Origin: Salisediminibacterium beveridgei
GTDB taxonomy: Bacteria > Bacillota > Bacilli > Bacillales > Salisediminibacteriaceae
Direction: 5' to 3'
NCBI RefSeq assembly: GCF_001721685.1
Contig: NZ_CP012502.1
Coordinates: 1,364,001-1,428,000, forward strand
Length of the DNA stretch: 64,000 bases
Shown here: positions 52,512 through 62,053 of the stretch, piece by piece
How positions within the stretch are numbered: position 1 is the stretch's first letter
Layout of the letters: each line of letters opens with the position of its first letter
Position numbers and translations under genes: made by a program
Notes under the pieces: generated by a model
Seen by the model: only the letters and a program-made list of their open reading frames with translations
What the model was told of the DNA's origin: nothing
The model's database searches: none

Positions 52512-53126
52512 ATGAAAAGTGCTGTATTAAAATCTTTGAAGTGGAGTGGCATTATATCCATTGTTACACTGATCATGGCTGCCATTTTTGCAATTGTTTC
52601 CACAGCTGTTTTAAGCGGTGTAAACTGGGCTGTTGGTATGGTCATCGTTTTTGTCATCGTATTTATCGGTGTGTTTTCGGATACAATTGGCGTGGCAGCA
52701 ACCGCTGCATCCGAAAAACCGTTCCATGCGATGGCTGCTGAAAAAATTCCGGGTGGACGTCACGGTGTGGTTATCACCCGTAATGCAGACCGATTTTCAA
52801 ATTTCACGAACGATGTGATTGGAGACATTGCTGGGGTTATCAGTGGTACGGCTTCTGCCTATGTCGTGCTGCAACTGGCTATGCAAATGGGTCACGAGGA
52901 CGGCAGTAGTGTTCAATTCGCCATCTCTATTCTATTTACCAGTGTAGTAGCTGCGCTGACAGTCGGTGGTAAATCCGTTGGAAAAACGATTGCAATCGGT
53001 TATTCAACGGAAATTATTTACCAAGTGGGTAGATTATTTTATTTTTTAGAGGTAAAATTGAACATAACAATATTCAATGATAAGAAGCAGCGTAAGCAAA
53101 AAGTGAAGTCAACTAAGAGAAAGTGA
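52512..53126 (+). CDS. oapA: OLE-associated protein OapA
   Basis: 204 residues. Four or so membrane helices (GIISIVTLIMAAIFAIVSTAVL, GMVIVFVIVFIGVFSDTIGV, VISGTASAYVVLQLAMQ, FAISILFTSVVAALTVGG) with the conserved acidic FSDTIGVAATAASEKPFHAMAAEKIPGG and FTNDVIGDIAGVISG. It ends in a very basic tail (NDKKQRKQKVKSTKRK) suited to RNA binding. OapA binds OLE RNA and places it at the membrane. Adjacent to OLE, it ends 9 bases before dxs. Confidence 0.92.
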   Translation: MKSAVLKSLKWSGIISIVTLIMAAIFAIVSTAVLSGVNWAVGMVIVFVIVFIGVFSDTIGVAATAASEKPFHAMAAEKIPGGRHGVVITRNADRFSNFTNDVIGDIAGVISGTASAYVVLQLAMQMGHEDGSSVQFAISILFTSVVAALTVGGKSVGKTIAIGYSTEIIYQVGRLFYFLEVKLNITIFNDKKQRKQKVKSTKRK

Positions 53127-53135
53127 GGGGTTCCC

Positions 53136-55025
53136 TTGGACTTGCTAAATGTAAAGGATCCGTCGTTCTTAAAAGATTACTCCAACGAAGAACTCGAAAG
53201 CCTGGCTCAGGATGTTCGTGACTTTCTGATATCCAATCTGTCTGTTACCGGTGGCCATCTTGGGCCTAACCTGGGTGTTGTTGAATTGACGCTTGTACTT
53301 CACCAGCTATTTGACAGCCCTAAGGATAAGTTTCTGTTTGATGTAGGACATCAAGCATATGTGCACAAAATCCTGACAGGACGAGCGGGGAACTTCGATC
53401 AGCTTCGAAAATACAAAGGGCTTTGTGGTTTTCCAAAACGTTCAGAAAGTGAACACGATGTATGGGAAACCGGACACAGTTCCACGTCTTTATCCGGGGC
53501 AATGGGAATGGCTGTTGCAAGAGATTTGAAAGGCGAGGATTCCCATGTCGTTCCAGTGATTGGTGATGGTGCTCTTACCGGAGGCATGGCGCTGGAAGCG
53601 CTTAATCATATCGGTCATGAGCAAACGGACATGGTTGTTATTCTAAACGATAACGAAATGTCGATAGCGCCCAATGTAGGTGCACTTCATTCGATGCTGG
53701 GTCGAATGCGTACAGCTGGAAAATACCAAAAAGCGAAAGAAGATCTGGAAATGCTGATCCGAAAGATTCCTGCTTTTGGTGGACGACTCGCAGCAACTGC
53801 TGAGCGAGTTAAGGACAGCATGAAATACCTGCTCGTTTCCGGCATGTTTTTCGAAGAGATGGGTTTTACGTATCTTGGTCCTGTAGACGGACACGACCTT
53901 GAAGACCTTAAGAAGAATGTGAACTATGCCAAAAAGACAAAAGGTCCCGTTATCGTTCATGTGATCACGAAAAAAGGCAAAGGCTATGGTCCCGCCGAGA
54001 ATGACGCTAAAGGAACCTGGCATGGACTGGGACCATATAAAATTGAATCCGGGGAAGTTGTAAAAAAACCAGGCCCCCCATCTTACAGCGGTGTATTTGC
54101 CAGTACCTTAAAGAAACTCGCAACAGACGACGATCGTATTGTTGCCATTACGGCAGCAATGCCAGGGGGAACGGGGCTTGATAAATTTGCTCAAGAGTTC
54201 CCAAAACGGACATTTGATGTGGGGATAGCGGAGCAGCATGCCACAACGATGTCTGCAGGTCTCGCAACTCAGGGCATGAAGCCGGTGTTTGCCGTTTATT
54301 CGACTTTCCTTCAGCGAGGGTATGATCAACTCGTTCACGACGTCTGCCGTCAAAATCTTAATGTGGTTTTTGCAATTGATCGGGCTGGTCTCGTTGGTGC
54401 AGATGGTGAAACGCATCAGGGGGTATTTGATATATCCTATCTGAGACATTTGCCGAATATGAAAATTTTGCAGCCGAAAGATGAAAACGAGATGCAGCAT
54501 ATGCTTTATTCTGCTGTCCAAAATGATGATGGGCCGATGGCTGTTCGTTATCCGAGAGGAAATGGATATGGGGTTGAAATGGATGAGGAATTCAAACAAA
54601 TCCCGATTGGTAAATGGGAGGTCCTTCAAGAAGGCAATGATGTTACAATTCTGGCATTTGGAACAATGATTCCAGTCGCTGAGGAAGCTGTTGAGAAGCT
54701 TGCCAAGCTCGGTGTGTCAGCGAGACTTGTCAATGCAAGATCGCTTAAACCTTTGGATGGAGAGATGCTCAATCAGTTTGCAAGTGAACATGGACCGGTT
54801 ATTACACTGGAAGAATCCGCACTTCTTGGTGGTTTTGGCAGTGCTGTCCTGGAATATCTTCATGAGAATGGGTTCCATCATGTACATGTGGAACGCATGG
54901 GGATTCCGGATCGATATATTGAACATGGCAGTGTACCGGAATTACTTGAAGAAATCGGTTTAACCGCAGATGAATTGACAAATCGGGTACAAAAAGCTCT
55001 GCCGTTAAAAAGGCAGCGAGCATAA
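53136..55025 (+). CDS. dxs: 1-deoxy-D-xylulose-5-phosphate synthase
   Basis: 629 residues. It condenses pyruvate and glyceraldehyde 3-phosphate, the first MEP-pathway step. Thiamine-diphosphate motif [18 protein letters not shown]...[12 protein letters not shown]; catalytic HGLGPY and [10 protein letters not shown] (Glu) with the [12 protein letters not shown] and [14 protein letters not shown] regions. The start is TTG 53136, with GAGGGG 5 bases upstream, followed by [13 protein letters not shown]. tlyA begins at the base after the stop. Confidence 0.95.
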   Translation: MDLLNVKDPSFLKDYSNEELESLAQDVRDFLISNLSVTGGHLGPNLGVVELTLVLHQLFDSPKDKFLFDVGHQAYVHKILTGRAGNFDQLRKYKGLCGFPKRSESEHDVWETGHSSTSLSGAMGMAVARDLKGEDSHVVPVIGDGALTGGMALEALNHIGHEQTDMVVILNDNEMSIAPNVGALHSMLGRMRTAGKYQKAKEDLEMLIRKIPAFGGRLAATAERVKDSMKYLLVSGMFFEEMGFTYLGPVDGHDLEDLKKNVNYAKKTKGPVIVHVITKKGKGYGPAENDAKGTWHGLGPYKIESGEVVKKPGPPSYSGVFASTLKKLATDDDRIVAITAAMPGGTGLDKFAQEFPKRTFDVGIAEQHATTMSAGLATQGMKPVFAVYSTFLQRGYDQLVHDVCRQNLNVVFAIDRAGLVGADGETHQGVFDISYLRHLPNMKILQPKDENEMQHMLYSAVQNDDGPMAVRYPRGNGYGVEMDEEFKQIPIGKWEVLQEGNDVTILAFGTMIPVAEEAVEKLAKLGVSARLVNARSLKPLDGEMLNQFASEHGPVITLEESALLGGFGSAVLEYLHENGFHHVHVERMGIPDRYIEHGSVPELLEEIGLTADELTNRVQKALPLKRQRA

Positions 55026-55829
55026 ATGAAGAAAGAACGTATTGACGTCCTTCTTGTTGAACAAGGACTTGCCGAATCCCGTGAGCGTGCGAAACGCTCT
55101 GTGATGGCAGGTGTTGTGTTAGCGGATGGCGAACGAATTGATAAACCAGGGATGAGAGTAAGCATCGAGGCAATATTGTCGATTAAAGGTGAGGTCCTCC
55201 CCTACGTAAGTCGGGGGGGACTTAAACTGGCGAGAGCTATCGAAGTTTTTCATTTGAATCTCAGTAACAAAGTGATGCTGGATATCGGATCGTCGACGGG
55301 TGGCTTTACGGATTGTGCTTTGCAGCAAGGCGCAAAGCATGTCTATGCATTAGATGTAGGCTACAATCAGCTTGCCTGGAAGATGCGACAGGATGAACGA
55401 GTTACAGTCATGGAGCGAACAAATTTCAGGTACTCAGCTCCAGGAGATTTCACTGGTGAGAGACCTGATTTTGCAACATTTGATGTATCATTTATTTCGA
55501 TTCGATTGTTGATGCCGGTATTGAAGACGATTATCGTGCCAGGGAGTGATATCATGACACTCATTAAACCCCAATTTGAAGCGGGCAGAGACGAAGTTGG
55601 GAAAAAAGGTATCATTCGGGATCGCAAAGTACATGAACATGTAATTGAAGATTTAGTGGAATTCTGTGAAACACTTGGCTTTACTGTAAGAGGTATTGCG
55701 CCTTCGCCAGTTCGTGGTGGTGAAGGAAATATAGAATTTTTAATGCATTTAACAGCAGATGAAGTCTGCCAAGTTCCATTTGATCGTAAACACATTGATG
55801 CTGTTGTTTCAGAAGCACATTACACTTAA
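55026..55829 (+). CDS. yqxC: TlyA-family rRNA (cytidine-2'-O)-methyltransferase, YqxC
   Basis: 267 residues. An N-terminal S4 RNA-binding domain (RIDVLLVEQGLAESRERAKRSVMAGVVLADG) and a C-terminal FtsJ-like methyltransferase (VMLDIGSSTGGFTDCALQQGAKHVYALDVGYNQL; FDVSFISIRLLMPVLK; LIKPQFEAGRDEVGKKGIIRD). The catalytic K-D-K-E set is suggested by these motifs. It probably methylates rRNA; some homologues also are called hemolysins. It starts with ATG immediately after the dxs stop, coupled to dxs. Confidence 0.9.
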   Translation: MKKERIDVLLVEQGLAESRERAKRSVMAGVVLADGERIDKPGMRVSIEAILSIKGEVLPYVSRGGLKLARAIEVFHLNLSNKVMLDIGSSTGGFTDCALQQGAKHVYALDVGYNQLAWKMRQDERVTVMERTNFRYSAPGDFTGERPDFATFDVSFISIRLLMPVLKTIIVPGSDIMTLIKPQFEAGRDEVGKKGIIRDRKVHEHVIEDLVEFCETLGFTVRGIAPSPVRGGEGNIEFLMHLTADEVCQVPFDRKHIDAVVSEAHYT

Positions 55830-56050
55830 TCTGCACAGCCAGTTTATATTCAGCGTTGTCCATCAATTGCTTCAGGCGGTTGCTTGCATAAAAACCAGAT
55901 AGCTTCAGTACGGCAAGTGAGAGGAAATTATCGCTCGACATTAACGGTTTCCGTGGATTGTCTTCTGCAACTGCAGTAATCCGCCGCCACTTGGTCGAAA
56001 TTCAAAAAAATAGAACAATTATCAACAAGCTTCAATACAGTTTGATCTCA
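55830..56050. other. Intergenic stretch, possible decayed minus-strand ORF
   Basis: Part of a 469-base gap between yqxC and ahrC. On the minus strand a frame (about 55681-55941) starts inside the gap and continues antisense through the end of yqxC. Its first 40 residues are not recognisable, so it is unlikely to be a gene. No ribosome-binding site supports it. Confidence 0.35.
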
Positions 56051-56087
56051 AAAGGCTGATAAATCAACGCAGCCTTTTTATATTTTT
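56050..56087 (+). terminator. Terminator of the dxs-yqxC operon
   Basis: AAAGGCTG / CAGCCTTT stem-loop followed by TTATATTTTT. Confidence 0.8.
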
Positions 56088-56096
56088 CAGGAATGA

Positions 56097-56125
56097 TTAA
56101 CGTCGCTGAAAGAATGATGTATAAT
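56097..56125 (+). promoter_or_regulatory. Sigma-A promoter upstream of ahrC
   Basis: TTAACG, 17-base spacer, TATAAT. The predicted start is near 56132, just before a pair of competing hairpins. Confidence 0.65.
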
Positions 56126-56131
56126 TGCAAC

Positions 56132-56176
56132 TAAGGCTTTTCACCAATGACTTGGCGAAAAGCCAAGTTTTCTTTA
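56132..56176 (+). promoter_or_regulatory. Putative transcription attenuator (mutually exclusive hairpins)
   Basis: Hairpin A pairs AAGGCTTTTC (56133-56142) with GAAAAGCC (56157-56164). Hairpin B pairs ACTTGGC (56150-56156) with GCCAAGT (56162-56168), loop GAAAA, followed by TTTTCTTT, an intrinsic terminator. The two share 56157-56164 and cannot form together. It lies directly after the promoter, so a short RNA or conditional read-through into ahrC is possible. Confidence 0.45.
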
Positions 56177-56207
56177 ATGACAAAATCCAAGGGCATGATT
56201 TTCTTTC

Positions 56208-56245
56208 ATATGATTGTATATTTATAATATGATTGTATATTTATA
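56208..56245 (+). repeat. Perfect 19-bp tandem duplication upstream of ahrC
   Basis: ATATGATTGTATATTTATA occurs twice back to back (56208-56226, 56227-56245), ending 53 bases before the ahrC start. ArgR/AhrC binds pairs of A/T-rich 18-bp ARG boxes, so this could be an autoregulatory operator; the match to the ARG-box consensus is only loose. Confidence 0.6.
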
Positions 56246-56298
56246 ATAAATCAGATACAATGACAGGGAATTAAGACATGTATGGAGGGAAATGGCTG

Positions 56299-56748
56299 AT
56301 GAATAAAGGGCAGCGACATATTAAAATCAGGGATATTATCGGCAATCGGGAAATCGAAACCCAGGATGATCTGGTGGAGAATCTCCGGAATGCCGGCTTC
56401 AACGTCACACAAGCTACCGTTAGTAGAGATATTAAAGAATTACACTTGGTGAAGGTTCCGATGATGGACGGACGCTATAAGTATAGTCTCCCGTCGGATC
56501 AGCGCTTCAATCCGCTGCAAAAGCTTAAACGGACATTGATGGACTGCTTTATTTCAATTGATTCAACGGAAAATATGATTGTTATGAAAACCCTTCCGGG
56601 GAATGCCAATGCAGTTGGGGCGTTGATTGATAACCTAGAATGGGATGAAGTCATGGGGAATATCAGCGGGGATGATACGATTCTGATTATATGCAGACAA
56701 AATGAGCAGGCTGAAGAAGTAAGTCAGCGATTCCTTGATATGCTCTGA
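56299..56748 (+). CDS. ahrC: Arginine repressor ArgR/AhrC
   Basis: 149 residues, the B. subtilis length. Winged helix ([44 protein letters not shown]) with the TQATVSRD recognition helix, and the hexamerisation/arginine-binding domain ([36 protein letters not shown]). It represses arginine synthesis and activates its breakdown. ATG 56299 follows GGAGGGA by 8 bases. recN starts 19 bases after the stop. Confidence 0.95.
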   Translation: MNKGQRHIKIRDIIGNREIETQDDLVENLRNAGFNVTQATVSRDIKELHLVKVPMMDGRYKYSLPSDQRFNPLQKLKRTLMDCFISIDSTENMIVMKTLPGNANAVGALIDNLEWDEVMGNISGDDTILIICRQNEQAEEVSQRFLDML

Positions 56749-56767
56749 TAGAAAGGCGGAGATCAGA

Positions 56768-58471
56768 TTGTTATTGGAACTCACGATTAAGAATTTTGCA
56801 ATTATCGAGAATGTAACGATTTCGTTTGAAGATGGCTTAACTGTATTAACTGGTGAGACAGGTGCAGGAAAATCAATTATTATCGATGCCATTGGCCAGT
56901 TAATCGGCGGACGCGGGTCTGCTGATTTTGTTCGTCATCAAAGCAAGCGGGCTGAAATCGAAGGTGTCTTTTCCACTAGTAATGCTGTAGATAAGGAGCT
57001 TCAGCATTTATTTACGGAACTTGATATTCCGATCGATGAAGACGGAACTGTACTTCTTCGCAGGGAAATTACAAGTCAGGGTAAGAGTATCTGCAGAATT
57101 AATGGAAAGCTGACAACCTTGGGGATTTTAAGGCAAATAGGTCAAACGCTGGTTGATATCCATGGGCAACATGAACACCAAAGACTTCTGCAACAGGATC
57201 AGCACATTCAGTTTCTCGATCGCTTTGCAGGGAAGTCGATGGAAAAAGCAAAACTCGAGTATCATCATGTCTATAAAGACTACATGCAAAAGAAAAAACA
57301 AATGAAGCAATTCTCGGAGAATGAACAAGAGCTCGCACAGCGACTTGATCTTTTGAGATATCAGTATGAAGAGATATCGGGAGCAGAGCTTTCGCCAGGG
57401 GAGGATACAGAGCTGATTGAGGAGAAAAAGATCCTCGAGAACAGTGAACAACTTTACTCCTCAGCAAGAGGAGCGTATGATGCTTTGTATGGTGATGGAA
57501 AAGGTTTGGAATGGGTAATGACCGCGATGCATCAGGTGGAAGATGCAGCTAAGGTGGATGACAATTTACAAGAGTTAAAAGAAAGTGTAGCCAATCAGTA
57601 TTTCTTACTAGAAGAAGCTTCCTTTTCATTACGGGATTATTTTGAACAGATTTCTTTTGATTCGGAGCGATTAAATGAAATTGAAGGCAGGCTATCTGAA
57701 GTCCAACAGCTAAAAAGAAAATATGGTTCGACTGTTGATGAAATATTGGAATACGCTTCACGGATCGAAGAAGAAATGGACACACTTTCAAACCGTGAAC
57801 AACGGATGGAAAAGTGGCAAGAAGAACTGAATGCATTGCACAAAGATCTGATGATTGAAGCGAATCACTTGTCTGATCTAAGGCGTAACGCAGCAGTTAA
57901 ACTTGAAAAACAAATTTCCCAACAGTTAAAGTCGCTTTACATGAAAGATACGGTATTCAATGTCGTATTTGAAAAACAAAGTACGACTCAATCTGATGGA
58001 GGCATAACAAAAGAAGGGATTGATCGTGTATCTTTCCAGGTTGCGACCAATAAAGGAGAACCCCTTAAATCGTTGGCTAAAACTGCATCAGGTGGAGAGA
58101 TTTCAAGATTGATCCTCGCTTTGAAATCGATATTATCCAAGCATGAAGGTGTTACATCCCTGATTTTTGATGAAGTTGACACGGGCGTGAGTGGACGTGT
58201 TGCCCAAGCGATTGCAGAGAAAATACATGGCATATCAAGATCATCGCAAGTGCTCTGTATTACACACTTACCTCAAGTGGCTGCAATGGCAGATACTCAT
58301 CTTTTCATTTCGAAAACTGCCCAGAAAAACCGCACTGTGACACATGTCAATCCATTAACGGAAAAAGAAAAGACTGAGGAAATAAGTCGTATGATTTCCG
58401 GTGTTGAAATAACAGATTTAACTCGGCAGCATGCAGAAGAGTTGATTGTTCAAGCCAGTCGAATGAAATAA
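56768..58471 (+). CDS. recN: DNA repair protein RecN
   Basis: 567 residues, SMC-like ATPase. Walker A GETGAGKSIIID near residue 30; a long coiled coil (about 150-370); signature KTASGGEISRLILAL and Walker B SLIFDEVDTGVSG; D-loop and H-loop follow. It acts early in double-strand-break repair. The start is TTG 56768 (LLLELTIKNFAIIENVTI, matching MLAELSIKNFAIIEE of B. subtilis). In B. subtilis spoIVB and spo0A follow; here spo0A follows directly. Confidence 0.95.
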   Translation: MLLELTIKNFAIIENVTISFEDGLTVLTGETGAGKSIIIDAIGQLIGGRGSADFVRHQSKRAEIEGVFSTSNAVDKELQHLFTELDIPIDEDGTVLLRREITSQGKSICRINGKLTTLGILRQIGQTLVDIHGQHEHQRLLQQDQHIQFLDRFAGKSMEKAKLEYHHVYKDYMQKKKQMKQFSENEQELAQRLDLLRYQYEEISGAELSPGEDTELIEEKKILENSEQLYSSARGAYDALYGDGKGLEWVMTAMHQVEDAAKVDDNLQELKESVANQYFLLEEASFSLRDYFEQISFDSERLNEIEGRLSEVQQLKRKYGSTVDEILEYASRIEEEMDTLSNREQRMEKWQEELNALHKDLMIEANHLSDLRRNAAVKLEKQISQQLKSLYMKDTVFNVVFEKQSTTQSDGGITKEGIDRVSFQVATNKGEPLKSLAKTASGGEISRLILALKSILSKHEGVTSLIFDEVDTGVSGRVAQAIAEKIHGISRSSQVLCITHLPQVAAMADTHLFISKTAQKNRTVTHVNPLTEKEKTEEISRMISGVEITDLTRQHAEELIVQASRMK

Positions 58472-58621
58472 GTGCTGAAAGTAACAGGTTCTGAATGTAA
58501 AAAAGCAAATCGATCACCGTTTTTTCACATTCTGCCTATTGATTACAGGGGGTATATGGTATAATTTGATTTAGAAATAGAGGCGTTGGAAGAATTGACC
58601 GGTAAAAGGCAGGAGATAATA

Positions 58622-59393
58622 GTGGGGAAACTTCGAATTGCAATCGCCGATGACAATCGGGAATTGATCGAACTAGTGGATGAATATGTCAAGACTCAAG
58701 ATGACATGGTTTTAGTAGCCCATGCATACAATGGGCAGGAATGTATGAAGATGATCAAACAGACTGAGATGGACATCCTTATTTTGGATATCATAATGCC
58801 TCATATGGATGGTATGTCCGTACTTGAAGAAATTCAGGATATCAAGGAAGAGGAACGCCCGAGGGTCGTGATGCTAACTGCTTTCGGTCATGAAGATTAT
58901 ACAAAAAAAAGCCGTTGAACTTGGAGCATCATATTATGTTTTAAAACCATTTGATATGGATACCTTAATGAAGAAAGTTAAACAGGTATGGTATATGCCA
59001 AATACGCAGCGTCAAACTGCAAATAGTGAAATTAATCAGTCGACGCTCGATCAGGCTGTATCTCATTTGCTCCGTGAAATAGGCGTTCCTGCTCATATCA
59101 AGGGGTACCATTACCTTCGGGAAGCAATCACGATGGTCTATGAGAATGTGGATTTATTAAGTTCGATTACTAAAATCCTTTATCCTGAAATCGCAATTCG
59201 TTTCGACACGACTGCTAGCCGTGTAGAGCGCGCAATTCGTCATGCCATCGAGGTGGCTTGGGGCAGAGGCAATGTGGAAGCGATCGCAGAGACGTTCAGC
59301 CATACGATCAACAAAACGAAATCAAAACCAACAAATTCAGAATTCATTGCCATGATGGCTGATCGCATTCGCCGTGAATGGACGAATGCTTGA
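58622..59393 (+). pseudogene. spo0A: Stage 0 sporulation protein A, split by a +1 frameshift in an A8 tract
   Basis: The frame from GTG 58622 (AGGAGA upstream) encodes a receiver domain with D10/D11, phosphorylation site D56 (ILDIIMPHMDG), Thr in MLTAFG, and runs to residues HEDYTKK. There TGA at 58916 stops it because A8 (58903-58910) contains one base more than the frame needs. One A fewer would give [23 protein letters not shown] and continue to 256 residues. The C-terminal half (from about 58908 to 59393) is an intact Spo0A DNA-binding domain ([39 protein letters not shown]). The defect could be a real inactivating mutation, slippage-dependent expression, or a sequencing error. Confidence 0.85.
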
Positions 59394-59402
59394 ACTGAAT
59401 TT

Positions 59403-59446
59403 AAAAAGCACCTGAGAGGAATTCAATCCTTCACGGGTGCTTTTTT
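59403..59446 (+). terminator. Terminator of spo0A, overlapping the end of yqzF
   Basis: AAAAAGCACCTG / CGGGTGCTTTTT stem-loop with T8. The minus-strand yqzF stop codon (59423-59425) lies inside the loop region. Confidence 0.85.
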
Positions 59447-59680
59447 TTGAAAACGGACGGCAACTTTATTGTTTTTTCGATCTCTGTGGAGAATGAAACC
59501 GCCAATGAACCAGACGCCGGCAATAAAAGCAATCAGACCGGCTAAAAATTGCAATGTACCTCCAGGGTAAGGCCAGTTGATGATTTGAAACAATGTGTCA
59601 CGCATTAATTTAATGCCGTATCCGGCAAGGGCGATAGGAATGAGTAAAACGATCAATGCAAGAAATCGCTGAATAGTCAT
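59423..59680 (-). CDS. yqzF: DUF2627 membrane protein, YqzF
   Basis: 85 residues with two membrane helices (FLALIVLLIPIALAGYGIKL and FLAGLIAFIAGVWFIGGFIL) and a basic tail; the DUF2627 family. Start ATG 59680 follows AAAGGAAG on the minus strand; the frame reaches further upstream to 59713. It lies between spo0A and bkdR as in B. subtilis. Function unknown. Confidence 0.82.
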   Translation of the reverse strand: MTIQRFLALIVLLIPIALAGYGIKLMRDTLFQIINWPYPGGTLQFLAGLIAFIAGVWFIGGFILHRDRKNNKVAVRFQKKAPVKD

Positions 59681-59851
59681 AAACGGACGCTTCCTTTCAA
59701 CAAAATATATCAACAGGAAAAAAGATTCCTGATAAATAGTTTACTTCAGATTTAAGAAAACGTCGAGTATCTCGTATAATTGATCGTGAGAAGAGTAGTT
59801 TGAGATTCAGCACCACCATGTTATAGTAGGAATTAGGACCAGGGGGTGGAA

Positions 59852-61909
59852 ATGGTGAAACAAGCTTTAATTATCGGAGCTGGAGACGGTGGCATGGCAC
59901 TTTTGGATACGATCCTCGAATCTGATTTAATAGGGATTGCAGGGATCGTCGATAGAAATCCTGAAAGTGCAGGTATCAGATACGCAAAGTCATTAGGGGT
60001 ATCTGCATATTTTGATTGGCTTGAAGGTATAGAACAGCTCTCACCTGAAGATGTAGTCATTGATGTAACCGGTGATGAGGCATTCTCAGAAACGGTTCAT
60101 GAAACTGCCAGAAAAAAAAAGTTAACAGTCATTCCAGGGACCGTTGCAGGGATATTGTTTCATTTGATCAGGGAAAAAGAAGAACTGATCGATAAAATCC
60201 GAAAGCACAGCAGCACAATGGAAGGAATTTTGCAGTCCACATCCGACGGAATGATTGCCATCGATACAAACAAGCGAATTACGATGATGAATCGCCGTGC
60301 AGAGAAAATGACAGGCTTGACAGAGAAGGATGTCTTATTAAAGGAGATCAATGAAGTTTTGCCGTCCAGTGAACTTCCGAGAGTGTTAAAGACCGGAAAA
60401 ATCGAATATCACCGTAAACAAACACTTGTGAAAGATCGAAACATCATAACAACCCGGGTTCCAGTGTTCGATGGCAATCAGCTCACGGGCGCACTGGCCG
60501 TTTTTAAGGATGTAACAGATATCGTAGAAATGGCTGAGGAAGTAACAAATTTAAAAAGTGTTCAGACAATGCTTGAAGCGATTATACAAAGTTCGGAAGA
60601 TGCCATTTCCGTAGTTGATGATAAAGGTCGGGGATTGATGATTAATCCAGCTTATACTCGTATTACTGGACTGACTGAAGATCAGGTGATTGGTCAACCC
60701 GCAACAGCTGATATTTCAGAAGGGGATAGTATGCATTTTAAAGTACTTGAAACTGGCGAAGCGGTAAGAGGAGTCAGAATGAAACTTGGGCCACAACGAA
60801 AAGACGTTATTGTCAATGTAGCACCTGTACTGGTGGATGGCGAAATTAAAGGGAGTGTAGGCGTCGTTCATGATGTTTCAGAGATGGAATCATTAACAAA
60901 AGAGCTTGAAAAAGCGAAAAAAATTATCCGTACGTTGGAAGCCCAGTACCGGTTTAAAGATATCGCAAGTGTTTCTGAACAACTGCAAATTTCAATTGAC
61001 CAGGCTAAACTTGCAGCTGTGACACCCGCGACGATCCTTTTGAGAGGAGAATCAGGAACAGGAAAGGAGCTGTTTGCACATGCCATACATAATGAAAGTA
61101 AACGAAAATACAATAAATTTATCCGGGTGAACTGTGCTTCTCTGTCCGAAAGCCTGCTCGAGAGTGAATTATTCGGCTATGAAGAAGGTGCTTTTTCAGG
61201 AGCGAAGAGGGGTGGAAAAAAAGGGTTGTTTGAAGAATCCGATAAAGGCAGTATCTTCCTCGATGAAATCGGTGAATTATCTCCAAAAATGCAAGCAAAG
61301 TTGTTAAGAGTGCTTCAGGAAAATGAAATTGTACGTGTTGGTGGCACAACCCCGGTGGCCATCGACGTCAGAATAATCGCTGCAACGAATGTTGCGATTG
61401 AAGAACGCATCCAAGAGGGGGAGTTCCGTGCAGATTTATATTACAGGCTCAATCGTATGCCGATCACAATCCCGCCCTTACGGGAAAGGACAGAGGATAT
61501 TGAGATCCTCTGTCAGCATCTCCTTACAAAATTAAATCAGGACTATGGAAGAAATGTACAAAGCATTTCGAAAGAAGCCTATCAAAAATTGACCACTTAT
61601 CACTGGCCAGGGAATGTGAGGGAATTGGAGAATGTTTTAGGCAGGGCAATTATTCAAATGCATTATACAGAGCAGGTCATCGATGTCAGGCATTTGCCTG
61701 ATTTTATTCAGCCAACAAAGCCGGAACAAAAAAAAGAAGAACCTCTTTTGGAGGGGAAGTCTCTGGATGAAATTACAATGCAGGCTGAAAAATGGGCAAT
61801 TCTGAACGCTCTTGACCGACATGAAGGAGTAAAAACAAAAGTTGCTCAGGAATTGGGCATTTCTATTCGTTCTTTATACTACAAAATGGAGCGACTCAAA
61901 CTCGGTTGA
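59852..61909 (+). CDS. bkdR: Sigma-54-dependent transcriptional activator BkdR
   Basis: About 685 residues. An N-terminal Rossmann-like domain ([18 protein letters not shown]) is followed by two PAS domains (about 115-230 and 235-355), the sigma-54 AAA+ ATPase ([15 protein letters not shown]; the sigma-contact loop reads GAFSGA rather than GAFTGA; Walker [11 protein letters not shown]) and a Fis-type helix-turn-helix at the end. It activates branched-chain amino-acid breakdown genes with SigL. ATG 59852 follows AGGGGGTGG. The sigma-54 promoter and a candidate binding site lie immediately downstream. Confidence 0.94.
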   Translation: MVKQALIIGAGDGGMALLDTILESDLIGIAGIVDRNPESAGIRYAKSLGVSAYFDWLEGIEQLSPEDVVIDVTGDEAFSETVHETARKKKLTVIPGTVAGILFHLIREKEELIDKIRKHSSTMEGILQSTSDGMIAIDTNKRITMMNRRAEKMTGLTEKDVLLKEINEVLPSSELPRVLKTGKIEYHRKQTLVKDRNIITTRVPVFDGNQLTGALAVFKDVTDIVEMAEEVTNLKSVQTMLEAIIQSSEDAISVVDDKGRGLMINPAYTRITGLTEDQVIGQPATADISEGDSMHFKVLETGEAVRGVRMKLGPQRKDVIVNVAPVLVDGEIKGSVGVVHDVSEMESLTKELEKAKKIIRTLEAQYRFKDIASVSEQLQISIDQAKLAAVTPATILLRGESGTGKELFAHAIHNESKRKYNKFIRVNCASLSESLLESELFGYEEGAFSGAKRGGKKGLFEESDKGSIFLDEIGELSPKMQAKLLRVLQENEIVRVGGTTPVAIDVRIIAATNVAIEERIQEGEFRADLYYRLNRMPITIPPLRERTEDIEILCQHLLTKLNQDYGRNVQSISKEAYQKLTTYHWPGNVRELENVLGRAIIQMHYTEQVIDVRHLPDFIQPTKPEQKKEEPLLEGKSLDEITMQAEKWAILNALDRHEGVKTKVAQELGISIRSLYYKMERLKLG

Positions 61910-61919
61910 AAAATAATGC

Positions 61920-61954
61920 GTGCAATAATTTGCGTAAGATGCAATTATTTGCAC
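61920..61954 (+). promoter_or_regulatory. Candidate BkdR activator site (inverted repeat)
   Basis: GTGCAATAATT and AATTATTTGCAC form an imperfect 35-base inverted repeat 43 bases upstream of the -24 element, the usual place for an enhancer-type activator site. Confidence 0.5.
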
Positions 61955-61996
61955 GAACAAACACCACCGAAGCCTTGTTAACGCTTTCATCTGAAT

Positions 61997-62012
61997 TGGC
62001 ACGATTATTGCA
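61997..62012 (+). promoter_or_regulatory. Sigma-54 (SigL) promoter of ptb-bcd
   Basis: TGGCAC-GATTA-TTGCA matches the -24/-12 consensus TGGCAC-N5-TTGCA exactly. It lies between bkdR and ptb, as in B. subtilis. Confidence 0.92.
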
Positions 62013-62053
62013 TACCACTATAGTAGGAAGTTGTTTTAAAAAGGAGAATAAAA

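Noticed and set aside
55681..55941. Minus-strand frame overlapping the 3' end of yqxC
   Set aside because: Half of it is antisense to a conserved gene and no start signal is visible; treated as noise or a remnant.
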